Assembly (NCBI GenBank): GCA_012960535.1
Contig: DUBB01000031.1
Coordinates: 217,294 to 281,293, forward strand
Source of the DNA: Gammaproteobacteria bacterium
GTDB lineage: Bacteria > Pseudomonadota > Gammaproteobacteria > Pseudomonadales > Azotimanducaceae
DNA: 64,000 nucleotides
Direction of reading: 5' to 3'
In this document: in pieces, positions 15,942 through 25,371 of the stretch
How the letters are laid out: each line of letters opens with the position of its first letter
How positions within the stretch are numbered: position 1 is the first letter of the stretch
Translations under genes and position numbers: made by a program
The notes under the pieces: generated by a model
Seen by the model: only the letters and a program-made list of their open reading frames with translations
Told to the model about the DNA's origin: nothing
The model's database searches: none

Positions 15942-16324
15942 CTCACGTACTTCCAGTAAGTATCTTTTCGAATAATCAGCTTATTGCGAACCGGATACAG
16001 ATCGACAACCTTTGCATGGAAAGGCGTGCCAGAATCAATACCGCTGATCGTAAAAGTCTGCACCAGCAGATCATCGCCGGCGACCCGTTCCTGCATTTCC
16101 TGATAGCGTGTCTGCTGCCACTGCTTACCTCTTCTGGTCAGCTCTTCAAGCAACTCATCAATACCCTTCAAAACATGCCCGTTAGGCGAATCATCCACGG
16201 AGTGTGACATATGCTGATGCCACTCAAAGTCGTGGCTGGTAACCGCTAACAACTCGCTGCGATCGGCTCTGCCATAAGCAAGCCGAAATCGTTTCATCAG
16301 ATCGAGCAAAAAAATTGAAGACAT
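15938..16324 (-). CDS. SnoaL/NTF2-like small protein
   Basis: A long frame begins at 16477, but its first 50 residues look non-coding. I place the start at the ATG at 16324 (MSSIFLLDLMKRFRLAYGRADRSELLAVTS), giving 128 residues. The helix-then-LAVTSHDFEWHQH pattern and the C-terminal VVDLYPVRNKLIIRKDTYWK fit the NTF2-like superfamily (SnoaL, ketosteroid-isomerase fold). The stop overlaps the luciferase-like monooxygenase start by four bases, so it probably works on the same substrate or product. No catalytic residues can be assigned with confidence. Confidence 0.72.
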   Translation of the reverse strand: MSSIFLLDLMKRFRLAYGRADRSELLAVTSHDFEWHQHMSHSVDDSPNGHVLKGIDELLEELTRRGKQWQQTRYQEMQERVAGDDLLVQTFTISGIDSGTPFHAKVVDLYPVRNKLIIRKDTYWKYVR

Positions 16325-16909
16325 AGCATAACTCATTTGCAATGAATACCTTGAGGCTACCAAAAGAATCATGCCAGGTCGAGAATCCTTCCAGTCTCTG
16401 AAACGCGGGTCTATCGGTGGGTCACAAATTGCAACAGCAACAGCGAAAAACACTACGACGAACTGATTTGTTACCAAAATATGCGGGACTAAAGATGTTC
16501 CTGACCTGAGAAGTAAACTATCGATGATTTAATATCGATGATTCAATAAAGACCCTTGAGATCTCTTCTATTCGCCCTGTATTCGCCCTGGGCCTCTGCC
16601 CCTAAAAGCTTAACTACGCCGGTCTTCCACCACGCTCTGCCATGCCCTAACAACAAGGTTGAAGCCAGCTATCAGACTGCGTATGAACCCACTTTAAACT
16701 TTGGACCATTGACTGAAAGCATCCACACTCATAGCCAATCTGGCTCAAGACGGTTATCCTTTCAGTCATTTCAGGCAGGGTTGTGGTATGGGGCTGTTAC
16801 CCCATAGGAAAAATCAGGCATACTTATCAACATGAAAGCCTGTCAACAAGGTCAAGGCTGCGGTCGTTCAAATAGACAGTCATCTCAATGCTAAAGGGAA
16901 ACAGATGCC
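16325..16909. promoter_or_regulatory. Divergent intergenic region with two inverted repeats
   Basis: This 585-bp gap separates the NTF2-like gene (leftward) from the acyl-CoA ligase (rightward). It holds a perfect 10-bp inverted repeat, TGACTGAAAG (16710-16719) and CTTTCAGTCA (16759-16768), and a compact hairpin TATGGGG-ctgtta-CCCCATA (16787-16806) about 100 bases before the ligase start. Neither is followed by a T-run. They may be operators or leader structures. Open frames in the gap have no protein-like sequence. Confidence 0.4.
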
Positions 16910-18577
16910 ATGGCAGAAGCGCAATTCAGCGGAACTACAGCAAAACAACTGACCACCACTATTGGCCAGCATCTGGATGCTGTGGCGACAGAAAACCCCG
17001 AGCACACGGCGCTTATTGTGCCTCACCAGGGTATTCGATGGAGCTACAGAGAATTTGCCCGTGAGGTTGACCGATTCGCCAAGGGGATGCTCGCCCTGGG
17101 AATTCAGCCAGGTGATCGTGTCGGTATCTGGTCGCCTAATCGCTACGAATGGGTGCTGACCCAGTTTGCAACGGCCAAGATTGGGGCCCTCATGGTATGT
17201 ATTAATCCAGCTTACAGACTGTATGAGCTTGAATATGCATTGAATAAAGTCGGTTGCAAGGCGATAGTTGCCGCCGAAAGCTTCAAAACCAGTTACTACC
17301 TGAAAATGCTGGAAGAACTGGCCCCGGAACTCAGCCTTTGCAATCCTGGGCAGTTGAAGTCGAAAAAATTACCACACCTTGAGATCGTCATCCGTATGGG
17401 CCAGGCAACCTCCGCTGGCATGTTTAACTTCGGCTCCGTGTGCGATATGGGCCAAGACAACGAATCTGCCAGACTGGCAGAACTTGCAGTGACCCTGCAG
17501 CCCGGTGATAACATCAATATCCAGTTTACCAGCGGCACAACCGGCATGCCCAAGGGAGCAACCCTTTCGCACACCAACATCCTCAACAATGCCTACCATG
17601 CCGGCAACAGTATGCACTTTACAGCCGATGACATACTCTGCATTCCCGTTCCCATGTATCACTGTTTCGGCATGGTGCTCGGCACACTGCTGTGTGTTGC
17701 CCAGGGAGCAACCATGGTTCTGCCCTGTGAAGTCTTCGACCCTGAGCCAGTGTTACGGGCCGTACAGGATGAAAAGTGCACGGCGCTGCATGGTGTACCT
17801 ACCATGTTTATCGCCGAGTTGGATCTACCAACCTTCAGGGAGTTTGATGTCAGCAGCCTCAGAACGGGCATTATCGCCGGTTCAACCTGCCCCATTGAAC
17901 TAATGAAAAGACTGATCAGTGACATGGATCTGACAGAAATCGTCATCGGCTATGGCCAGACCGAGTGCAGCCCTCTTAATTCAATGACGGCTATTGAAGA
18001 TTCATTTGAACGCCGGGTAACCACGGTCGGCCGACCCCACACCAACTGGGAGATGAAAATAACCCGCGAAGATGGTGCAACGGCAGCCTTTGGTGAAACC
18101 GGAGAAGTCTGTTCCCGCGGCTACGGCGTGATGCAGGGTTACTGGGATGATGAGGAAAGAACCGCTGATACCATTGATGTCCAGGGATGGTTACATTCAG
18201 GCGACCTGGGTGAAATGGATCAGGATGGTTTCGTCAAAATCACCGGTCGTATCAAAGATATGATTATTCGGGGTGGAGAAAATATTTACCCCAGGGAAAT
18301 CGAAGAATTCCTCTATACGCACCCTGAAATTCAGGAAGTTCAGGTATTTGGTGTCCTCGATGACAAGTACGGTGAACAGGTCGCAGCCTGGATTCAATTA
18401 AAGGAAGGTTCCAATCTGACAGATGATGAGATTCGGGAATTCTGCTCAGGTCAGATCACGCACTTCAAGATACCCAGGTATATTAAAATGGTACATGAAT
18501 TCCCCATGACTGTGACCGGGAAAATGCAGAAATTTGTCATGCGTGATGCCTTTGCCGAAGAACTGGGGCTTTCCTAG
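16910..18577 (+). CDS. AMP-forming fatty acyl-CoA synthetase
   Basis: The 555 residues have the complete adenylate-forming signature: the P-loop-like TSGTTGMPKGATLSH (about 206-220), YGQTECSP (A5), the WLHSGDLGEMDQDGF hinge (A7-A8), GRIKDMIIRGGENIYPREIEEFL and the catalytic Lys in TGKMQKF near residue 538. The sequence style is that of medium/long-chain fatty acyl-CoA ligases. It activates a carboxylic acid with ATP to its CoA thioester in the cytoplasm. It converges with the nitronate-monooxygenase-like gene and could feed the CoA-dependent genes to its right. Confidence 0.93.
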   Translation: MAEAQFSGTTAKQLTTTIGQHLDAVATENPEHTALIVPHQGIRWSYREFAREVDRFAKGMLALGIQPGDRVGIWSPNRYEWVLTQFATAKIGALMVCINPAYRLYELEYALNKVGCKAIVAAESFKTSYYLKMLEELAPELSLCNPGQLKSKKLPHLEIVIRMGQATSAGMFNFGSVCDMGQDNESARLAELAVTLQPGDNINIQFTSGTTGMPKGATLSHTNILNNAYHAGNSMHFTADDILCIPVPMYHCFGMVLGTLLCVAQGATMVLPCEVFDPEPVLRAVQDEKCTALHGVPTMFIAELDLPTFREFDVSSLRTGIIAGSTCPIELMKRLISDMDLTEIVIGYGQTECSPLNSMTAIEDSFERRVTTVGRPHTNWEMKITREDGATAAFGETGEVCSRGYGVMQGYWDDEERTADTIDVQGWLHSGDLGEMDQDGFVKITGRIKDMIIRGGENIYPREIEEFLYTHPEIQEVQVFGVLDDKYGEQVAAWIQLKEGSNLTDDEIREFCSGQITHFKIPRYIKMVHEFPMTVTGKMQKFVMRDAFAEELGLS

Positions 18578-18711
18578 CCAAAAGCCACTTAACCCTGTGG
18601 GCAGGCGAGCGCAGTCGCTCAGGGCCTTAGCAGTAGCAAACTACTTCAAGGCAGGGGAAATCAGCCGTGGCCGTTATCCAATACTGGCATTCAGAGCATC
18701 TGCACTAATGC

Positions 18712-19851
18712 CTAGTCCTCCATAATTCCGCCCAGACGTTCTGATGCTTCAGCGAATTCAGACATGAATTCGAACACAACCGTACGGGCACTGACCGTTG
18801 TATTCATTAATCCAACACCCTGACCAACCCAGTAAGTTGCCAGTTTTTTTGCACCGGGGTCACCTGCTTCGGCTAATTTATCAATCCTTGCCAGTGCTGG
18901 TCCGCTGATCAGGCCCTGTAGCGGCATGGGCAAAGGATCCGGCGCACCTTCGACTTGCCAGGCATCCGTCCAGGGTGAGCGCAGCTGTCGGGTGTATTTG
19001 CCGGTACGGCTGCGCGAGCGGACCGTCTGTCGAGAACTGGCAGAAAGAAACTTTTCCTTAATCACCGGTGCCGTTTCCGCTTCCGCGGTTGTCAGCCACA
19101 CGGAGCCTGTCCAGGCGCCTTCTGCGCCCATGGCCATACAGGCCGCCATCTGTTTACCCGTTACTATGCCGCCTGCAGCCAGGATGGGGATATTACGATC
19201 ATATTCTTTTAACGACTCCAGGACTTCGGGAACCAGTACCAGGGTTGACACCTCACCGCAATGACCACCGGCTTCAGTACCCGCAACAATCAGAATATCA
19301 ACACCTGCGTCAGCGTGTTTGATGGCATGCTCTCTGGCTCCGGTCAGAGCGCCCACCACCACGCCATGTTCCCTTGCACGATCCATCATCGATTGGGGTG
19401 GTACGCCAAGGGCGTTAACAATCATCTTGATAGGGTGCGCAAAAGCAACGTCCAGACTGGCAGCAATGCCTTCTTCACGCATGTTATTGCCGAAGCTTTC
19501 GCTGACCTTACTATCCCAAAGACCCGCGGTATCAATACCGTTGCTGGCGAGAATCTGCTCCACGTGTCGCCTGTGTTCCGGGGGCACCCGAGCTTCAATC
19601 TCTTCAGGTGTAAACTCCCCACTTTTATCACTCATACTGGTAGGGACAATTAGGTCGATACCGTAGGGCTTACCGCCTATATGCTGGTCGATCCAGTCAA
19701 GCTCTATGGCCAGCGACTCAGCCGTGTGCCCAACTGCGCCCAGCACACCAAAACCACCTGCCTTGCTGACTTCAACAACAACGTCACGGCAATGACTGAA
19801 AGCACACAATGGAAACTCAACATCCAACATGTCACACACTTTAGATTTCAT
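18712..19851 (-). CDS. Nitronate monooxygenase / 2-nitropropane dioxygenase-like flavoprotein
   Basis: The start is set at the ATG at 19851, which has an AAGGAAAAG site; the longer frame to 19926 adds an unlikely leader. The 379-residue FMN TIM barrel shows VSKAGGFGVLGA near the N-terminus, ILIVAGTEAGGHCGE, LAAGGIVTGKQMAACMAMGAEGAWTGS and a C-terminal LAEAGDPGAKKLATYWVGQG. The GGHCGE His sits where class nitronate monooxygenases carry theirs. Many family members near CoA-transferase and P450 genes act on other enoyl or enolate substrates, so the true reaction is open. It lies downstream of a CaiB/BaiF gene (161-bp gap). Confidence 0.85.
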   Translation of the reverse strand: MKSKVCDMLDVEFPLCAFSHCRDVVVEVSKAGGFGVLGAVGHTAESLAIELDWIDQHIGGKPYGIDLIVPTSMSDKSGEFTPEEIEARVPPEHRRHVEQILASNGIDTAGLWDSKVSESFGNNMREEGIAASLDVAFAHPIKMIVNALGVPPQSMMDRAREHGVVVGALTGAREHAIKHADAGVDILIVAGTEAGGHCGEVSTLVLVPEVLESLKEYDRNIPILAAGGIVTGKQMAACMAMGAEGAWTGSVWLTTAEAETAPVIKEKFLSASSRQTVRSRSRTGKYTRQLRSPWTDAWQVEGAPDPLPMPLQGLISGPALARIDKLAEAGDPGAKKLATYWVGQGVGLMNTTVSARTVVFEFMSEFAEASERLGGIMED

Positions 19852-20012
19852 TATTCTTTTCCTTATCGGTGAATGAGAGATAATCGCTCGAACCCGCCCG
19901 AACATGCAATGATCCGGTTGCGTCAATGAGGACTGAAATTGGACTCATCTTATCCAGAACGAGTTATACAACCCCGCTCCTGGCCATGGACCTAGCAAAC
20001 CCTGTGACGAGA

Positions 20013-21296
20013 CTAAGCTTCATCGTTGCGGCCTGAAGCAGCCATTATCAGAGCAATGGTATCTTCACGGACCCGGGTTGCATGTCGCTCAATTGCTGCG
20101 CACTCTTCCTGGCTCATCCCTAAACGGCTTAACACGTCTGTATTGGCCTCTCCCAGTGCCGGCGGATTCCCTTTGGCACTACCAGGGGTGTCGCTGAGGG
20201 TCACCAGATTACCGACTGTTTTCCTTTTTCCCAGCCCAGGTATCTCTACCTCTGTCACATACTCATTAACAACACACTGTTCATCTTCGAGTACTTCACT
20301 CCAGTCCCTTGCCCTCTCCCAGATGATTTCGGGTTGTGTATACAAAAAGTCTTCCCATTCCTGGGTTGTTTTCGCTGCAAATATTTCGGTCAGCCGGGCA
20401 CGGACCTGAATCGAGTCTTCTTCTGTTAATCCTTCTCCCAGGCGTTGCCCTGGGGTCTGAAACCGAGGATCAATAGCAAGATCAAATGCCTCAGAAAATA
20501 TACAAAAAGCATCCCAGGCTTCATGATCCATGGTCTGCGCGATCATAATGGCACCACCCTCTCTAGTACGATAGACCCCATAAGGGCCTCTGATATTGGG
20601 ATGATGATTGCCGTCCCTGGTCAGGGTCGCACCGGTCATACTGACATGGGTCAGCTCCCATTGCTGCATCCACAGGGTCGCACCCAGGGCACTGGTTTGA
20701 ACCCTTTGCCCACCCTGGTATCTCTGCCGGGCGAGCAAGGCGGTGACCACCCCGAGGGCCAATTGCATTGCGCCACCCGTATCAACCACGATAGCACCTA
20801 GCAGGCTGGGATCTCGATCAGGATAGCCAGTATGATGCACAAGCCCTCCCCGCGTTGCAGCAACACCATCGAGCATAGCCTTGCCACTATCCGGACCCTG
20901 GGGACCAAAGCCATTGACTGACGCATAAACCAGATCGGGGTACCTACCATGCAATTCATCATAACCAAGACCCATCTTCACTAACGCTGGTTCCCGATAG
21001 TTGGTCAGGAACACATCTGCATTTTCCAGCATAAGATACAGGGCCTTTAGACCTGATTCAGTTGCGGCATCAAGACAGACGGATCGCTTTCCACGATTAA
21101 CAGCGACATACTGGGGTCCAAGGGTTCCGTCAGGTGTCTCGTTCTGACGACCTCGACCATAACGACTGGCGTCGCCCATGGGTGGTTCAACCTTGATCAC
21201 CTGCGCACCCATATCGCGCAGGTAAAGCGCCGCTGCCGGACCCTGCACAGCTACGGTCATCTCTATAACGGTAAATCCTTCCAGAGGTTCCGGCAT
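20013..21296 (-). CDS. Class III CoA-transferase (CaiB/BaiF)
   Basis: This 427-residue member of the formyl-CoA-transferase-like family has FTVIEMTVAVQGPAAALYLRDMGAQVIKVEPP at the N-terminus, the NRGKRSVCLD segment and the catalytic Asp at 172 (GAIVVDTGGAM). LGEANTDVL-like residues lie near the end. It moves CoA between a carboxylic acid and a donor thioester through an aspartyl-CoA intermediate. An AGGAG site precedes the ATG. It is 310 bp downstream of the P450/Rieske operon and oriented with it, so it may activate the acid that operon makes. Confidence 0.92.
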   Translation of the reverse strand: MPEPLEGFTVIEMTVAVQGPAAALYLRDMGAQVIKVEPPMGDASRYGRGRQNETPDGTLGPQYVAVNRGKRSVCLDAATESGLKALYLMLENADVFLTNYREPALVKMGLGYDELHGRYPDLVYASVNGFGPQGPDSGKAMLDGVAATRGGLVHHTGYPDRDPSLLGAIVVDTGGAMQLALGVVTALLARQRYQGGQRVQTSALGATLWMQQWELTHVSMTGATLTRDGNHHPNIRGPYGVYRTREGGAIMIAQTMDHEAWDAFCIFSEAFDLAIDPRFQTPGQRLGEGLTEEDSIQVRARLTEIFAAKTTQEWEDFLYTQPEIIWERARDWSEVLEDEQCVVNEYVTEVEIPGLGKRKTVGNLVTLSDTPGSAKGNPPALGEANTDVLSRLGMSQEECAAIERHATRVREDTIALIMAASGRNDEA

Positions 21297-21606
21297 CCTG
21301 TCTCCTATATCACACTGTACTGGCTGAGTAACAAGAATTGCTAATCATGACACAGAAAAATCCTTTTGCTTCCAACTTAAGCAAACCCCGTAAATCCAAT
21401 TACCTGGCTCGAAGCATGCAGGCGTACAACACGCCCGCTCAACATCAGTTCCAGCAATCTGCAGAATCGTGTCAACATCTGATCAAAAAACTGTCTTGGA
21501 TATATATGGATATTACTAAGCCCGCACAAAGGTGTATTTGTTTAAAACAGAGTAGGGCGTCCATTCAATTGCCAGGCACTGCTTGTAACCAGCTACCCGG
21601 CTACGT
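21297..21606. other. 310-bp gap inside the P450/Rieske/CoA-transferase block
   Basis: No convincing gene lies here. A rightward frame spanning 21338-21781 runs antisense across the small barrel gene and has no family-like sequence. A short near-repeat (GGTAGCTG then GGGTAGCTGG on the minus strand) follows the upstream stop. The gap may hold the promoter of the CoA-transferase gene; I see no clear -10/-35 pair. Confidence 0.4.
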
Positions 21607-21990
21607 TCAGCTACCTGGTTCGGATCCCTTAAATGATTTCAGCAGCTGGTACCAGCCGGAACCATTTATTTTAATGGGTAACTGGCCCGCCTTTTCCATT
21701 GTTTCTCTATGGTGGCGGCGACCTTCCCAGGCATCCGGGTCTGCCTGCCACTCATTAAGTACCCGCTCGGCCTGTTCATAACTATCCGCTTCAACCTCGT
21801 AGATTGACAGGTAGTTAGATACCGTCTCACCGTCTAAATGCGGCCCGGCAAGGCTGTAAACACTACCCTTGATGAAATTGGGGCAACGGCTGGTATCTTC
21901 AATGTGCTGATCGATAAACCACTCGTCAAAAATCGCCTGGTCGGCGGCGCTGGTCGGTTCACAGAGCCCTATCAAAACGTACCTTGTCAT
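21607..21990 (-). CDS. Small dimeric alpha/beta-barrel-like protein (EthD/DUF4286-like)
   Basis: The 127 residues open with MTRYVLIGLCEPTSAADQAIFDEWFIDQHIEDTSRCPNF, a strand followed by the W..QH.ED pattern typical of EthD-like and DUF4286 ferredoxin-fold dimers. YLSIYEVEADSYEQAERVLNEW follows. An AGGGA site lies upstream. It sits 17 bases after the 77-residue protein in the P450-Rieske operon. Relatives of this fold assist or carry out oxygenation and decarboxylation steps in catabolic operons. The family call is from pattern only; no active site can be named. Confidence 0.65.
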   Translation of the reverse strand: MTRYVLIGLCEPTSAADQAIFDEWFIDQHIEDTSRCPNFIKGSVYSLAGPHLDGETVSNYLSIYEVEADSYEQAERVLNEWQADPDAWEGRRHHRETMEKAGQLPIKINGSGWYQLLKSFKGSEPGS

Positions 21991-22007
21991 AGTCCCTGCC
22001 TGTTCTG

Positions 22008-22241
22008 TTATTGCGGGTCCCGGCCTGCCATTCGTGAGTTGGCGAGCTGGCCATCCGGATCAGGATTGTTGGCAATCCAAACACAAAGCTGCGGGTCGGC
22101 CTCACGGATATCACCAGAGATATGCCTGCCTTCATTGGTGAAAACGCCTACCCGGTTGCCGTTACTCAGGCGGATATTGCCATCCTCGTCTAATTCGTAC
22201 AAGGTCTCAGGGTCAAAGGGATGGGTATGAGATAATGCCAT
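22008..22241 (-). CDS. Small protein fused into the Rieske operon, function unknown
   Basis: This 77-residue protein is unrecognised. It is polar and acidic in the centre (ETLYELDEDGNIRLSNGNRVGVFTNEGRHISGDIREADPQ), followed by a WIANNPDPDGQL segment, with one cysteine and no membrane span. The ATG overlaps the Rieske stop by one base (TAATG), so it is produced together with the oxygenase. Its length and position suggest a small accessory or ligand-binding protein for the oxygenase. It is not a ferredoxin: it lacks clustered cysteines. Confidence 0.6.
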   Translation of the reverse strand: MALSHTHPFDPETLYELDEDGNIRLSNGNRVGVFTNEGRHISGDIREADPQLCVWIANNPDPDGQLANSRMAGRDPQ

Positions 22242-23608
22242 TATTCACCTACCCATTCTGTCAGTTTAGTATGTAACCAGCGCACCTTGCCTTCCTGGTA
22301 ACCAGACAACGTTATCCCAGATCTGTATGTGGATTCTAACCCTAACTGGACTTTTGGCATGTTAAACGCATCCTGATCAAACACCTTACCGAGAAAACCA
22401 AGGGCGCTGGACCACTTTTCGTCCTCTTTCAGCCAGTGGATTTTAGCAGCGGGCGGCCGCTCTCCCTGAAACGGTGCCAGCTGAATACACTCCATAATAG
22501 CGCTGCGATGATCATTGCCATTGGGGCGAAACCGGTACACGATCTTGTTATAGGCGCCCCAGGGGTGAAAGTTAGGAAACAGCGTGTAGTCAATACTGTC
22601 GACAATTTCAGCATCACAGTACTCATCAACTTTGCTACCAGCATCAGGACGCAGACCTTCCCGGCTGATACTCGCCATAAATGCCCTGACATTCATACCC
22701 TCCGGAATCGGTGGCACCTCCGCGTCATGGGGCAGATCCATCATAGAGCGGAGCATACCTTCACCTTCAATCTCATAGTCCAGCAGTGGGCTCGGCGTGA
22801 TCCCTGGCGTAATAACCCGGGCGCAGTTATCCCAGATATCTACCTGGCTGTTGACGTCACCAATACCTCTCATTATCTGTGGATGGGTGGCATTGACATG
22901 ATAAGCCTCACAAAAAGCCTCCTGGGCGACCTTCCAGTTGCAAGGCATTATTTTGGCCACATGTGCCTGCTTGTACAAAGCCCCTAGATCCCACCGCTCA
23001 AACTGGGATTTCATGTCTGTGATGTGTTCCTCAAAGGGAGCACAGTTCTGATCCGGATTAATAAATACAAATCCGGCCCAGGTCGCTGTTGGCAACTCAG
23101 GAAGTGAAAACTCATCCTGTTTGATGTGCGAGAAATCCCAATCGGCTGGAATATCCTTCAAGCTGCCATCAAGGTGCCAACAGAAGCCATGGAAGGCGCA
23201 GCGAAGTTCAGAAGCATAGCCATCGAATTCCTTTAACATACGACCGCGATGCAGACAGGCATTGGGGTAGGCTTTAATCTCGCCCGAATCTGCTCGAACA
23301 ATCAAAAAGGACATCCCGGCAATATCATATCGAATATGATCCCCCGGCTCGGCAAGGTCTTCTTCGCGGCAAACAAATTGCCAGACTTTTTTCCAGAGTC
23401 GTTCCACTTCCTTATCATGCCAGTCTTTTGAAGTATAACGCTCAACCGAAAAATCATGCTTACCCATATCTTTAGGGGACTCCAGCCTGAGCACCTCAGG
23501 CACCTCGTGGGAATCCGCATCGAGTAGCTCCTGATAAGTCACGCCAGGGGACCGGGGCATGGTTACCGGATCCAGGTCTTTATACATTCCTCGCTCTTGA
23601 TTACTCAT
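22241..23608 (-). CDS. Rieske non-haem iron oxygenase, alpha subunit
   Basis: The 455 residues have a Rieske [2Fe-2S] domain with CLHRG (Cys118, His120) and CAFHG (Cys137, His140), then a catalytic domain whose 2-His motif lies in EAFCEAYHVNATHPQ (His237, His242). The sequence resembles the ring-hydroxylating oxygenase large subunit. No beta subunit, ferredoxin or reductase gene is adjacent, so electrons must come from partners encoded elsewhere. The enzyme may be a homotrimeric, alpha-only type. It follows the P450 by 51 bases and overlaps the next small gene. The substrate is unknown; aromatic, terpenoid or steroid compounds are possible. Confidence 0.92.
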   Translation of the reverse strand: MSNQERGMYKDLDPVTMPRSPGVTYQELLDADSHEVPEVLRLESPKDMGKHDFSVERYTSKDWHDKEVERLWKKVWQFVCREEDLAEPGDHIRYDIAGMSFLIVRADSGEIKAYPNACLHRGRMLKEFDGYASELRCAFHGFCWHLDGSLKDIPADWDFSHIKQDEFSLPELPTATWAGFVFINPDQNCAPFEEHITDMKSQFERWDLGALYKQAHVAKIMPCNWKVAQEAFCEAYHVNATHPQIMRGIGDVNSQVDIWDNCARVITPGITPSPLLDYEIEGEGMLRSMMDLPHDAEVPPIPEGMNVRAFMASISREGLRPDAGSKVDEYCDAEIVDSIDYTLFPNFHPWGAYNKIVYRFRPNGNDHRSAIMECIQLAPFQGERPPAAKIHWLKEDEKWSSALGFLGKVFDQDAFNMPKVQLGLESTYRSGITLSGYQEGKVRWLHTKLTEWVGE

Positions 23609-23659
23609 TTGATTATTGATCTCATTGTTGTCATATGCATTGTTAACTAACAGGTTATA

Positions 23660-25027
23660 TCAGTCCAGAGCAGGATTTCCAATAACCGTTGCCTTGGAGC
23701 CAACCGAGCTCGAAGGGTCAATACGATCCTCCAGGGGTTTCGCATCAAATTCAATATGCAGTTCCTTCAGGGCACGTAACGCGTAGTTTGGCGTTACTTC
23801 AAAGCTGTTCTTACCTTCAACAAAGCGCATATCCTCAATACGTGAACAAAGGGCATGGAAGGCCCAGTATAGCTCCCGCCGCGCCAGAGGCGCGCCGAGG
23901 CAGTGATGCACACCTGAGCCAAAGCCCAGGTGTCGGCCTGGCTTTTGCCGCTCAAGATTGATTTCCGCTGGATCTTCAAATGCTCTTTCATCCCTGTTAG
24001 CAGCTGCATAACGAATATTGATCATAGCGCCTTTAGGTATGGTAACCCCGTGTAATTCAATATCGGTTGCAGCTAATCTGAACAAACCCTGAACCGGGCC
24101 TTCAAGCCGCACGACTTCTTCACAGAAACCACGCAGATATCTTTCTGGATCCGATTTTAACTGCAACCATACCTGCGGGTTTTCAATGAGTAGTTTTATG
24201 CCGTAGGCAATGGCATTGGTGGTTGTTTCCGAACCACCAACAAACGTATCCGCCATGGTTTCAGCGTGCAGTTCATTATCGGTCAGTGTTCTACCCCATT
24301 CCGGGATGACCTTGTTCACCAGGTCCGATAGAAGCGTTTCGTCAGGGTCTTGGCGTAATCTCTCGAAAATGGCCTGAAAATAATGCTGAGCCTGTATTTC
24401 CATTTCCACCGACCACTGTTCCTCAGCTTCCGTCTGCATCATACCAAGCCGCTGTACCCAGGCATCGGTCCAGCGCTTAATCTGCCAGATGTCCTTCTCT
24501 GGCACACCCATCTGTTGGCCAATCACGATCAGCGGCAGCGGTACCGCATACTGCTTTACCCAGTCACAGCGGCCCTGGTCAACAAAAGCATCGATCAGTT
24601 TATAAGCAGTATCCCGCACAAACGGATCCATCGAATCTATTTTCCTGGGTCGAAAAGCCTCGTTAAACAGCGCGCGCATCTGTTTGTGATTCGGGTCATC
24701 CCGGCCTGCTAGGGTGGCGCCAGGCACCCAGCCCTTGTCCTTGTAGAGGGCGTGCATTCTTCTGGCCCGCTCAGAGTCGAGGCGTTCACGACTGCTCCCC
24801 TGGTCTGATCTCATATCATTGGAATAACGCTTGGAATCAAGCAGTACCGCACGCAGGTCATCGAACCGGGAAATAACATAAAATCCAGTGATCGGATCGA
24901 TCCAGACAGGCGCATCATCGCGCAGCATCCTATAGGCATGATAAGGGCAGTTCTGGAGGCTGCTATCAAGGAAGTTGATGTCGTCTAGTTGCTCAGGCAC
25001 TACCGGTTGATAAGGTTCTTTGTTCAT
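23660..25027 (-). CDS. Bacterial cytochrome P450
   Basis: From the ATG at 25027, preceded by AGGAT (six bases after an alternative ATG at 25033), the soluble class I-type P450 has 455 residues. It has the I-helix oxygen-activation motif VGGSETTTNA (about 263-272), ExxR (Glu304-Arg307) and the haem loop FGSGVHHCLG with axial Cys376. It needs a ferredoxin and reductase, neither of which is encoded nearby. It leads a leftward operon with a Rieske oxygenase and two small proteins, so two monooxygenation steps on one substrate, perhaps terpenoid or steroid-like, are plausible. Confidence 0.95.
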   Translation of the reverse strand: MNKEPYQPVVPEQLDDINFLDSSLQNCPYHAYRMLRDDAPVWIDPITGFYVISRFDDLRAVLLDSKRYSNDMRSDQGSSRERLDSERARRMHALYKDKGWVPGATLAGRDDPNHKQMRALFNEAFRPRKIDSMDPFVRDTAYKLIDAFVDQGRCDWVKQYAVPLPLIVIGQQMGVPEKDIWQIKRWTDAWVQRLGMMQTEAEEQWSVEMEIQAQHYFQAIFERLRQDPDETLLSDLVNKVIPEWGRTLTDNELHAETMADTFVGGSETTTNAIAYGIKLLIENPQVWLQLKSDPERYLRGFCEEVVRLEGPVQGLFRLAATDIELHGVTIPKGAMINIRYAAANRDERAFEDPAEINLERQKPGRHLGFGSGVHHCLGAPLARRELYWAFHALCSRIEDMRFVEGKNSFEVTPNYALRALKELHIEFDAKPLEDRIDPSSSVGSKATVIGNPALD

Positions 25028-25371
25028 AATCATCCTGTGTTAGCCAGTCTGGAGCCTACCACCAATGCCCCAATGTGACAGCACGACTACTTCGTGCCAT
25101 ATAGCGACGTGTAATTCTGTGTCACCTTAATCCATATTCGAGGCGATTAGACCTTCCCAAAATAATATCGTAATAACCTGGCAAGCGAAACCAGTGCTAG
25201 ATCTCAGCTGCGCACAGGCTAGACTGGAACAGCATAGAGCTGAGAACCCGGACAACTGGACCCTAAGGGATCATCATCCAGTTAACTCCGCTGGACCGAT
25301 AAGGATTCCTTGTTATCTGCTGCCCGCAATGATTAATCGCCCATCGACAAGGCTCTGAGCACAGGCTCTAC
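25028..25371. promoter_or_regulatory. P450 operon upstream region with inverted repeat
   Basis: The 344-bp gap between the hydrolase stop and the P450 start should hold the P450 promoter. A perfect 7-bp inverted repeat, AACTGGA (25254-25260) and TCCAGTT (25277-25283), with a 16-base spacer lies about 230 bases upstream of the start. It could be an operator or the end hairpin of the hydrolase transcript. No gene is seen. Confidence 0.35.

Noticed and set aside
21338..21781. 147-residue rightward frame
   Set aside because: Runs antisense through the end of the small barrel gene and has no recognisable protein pattern.
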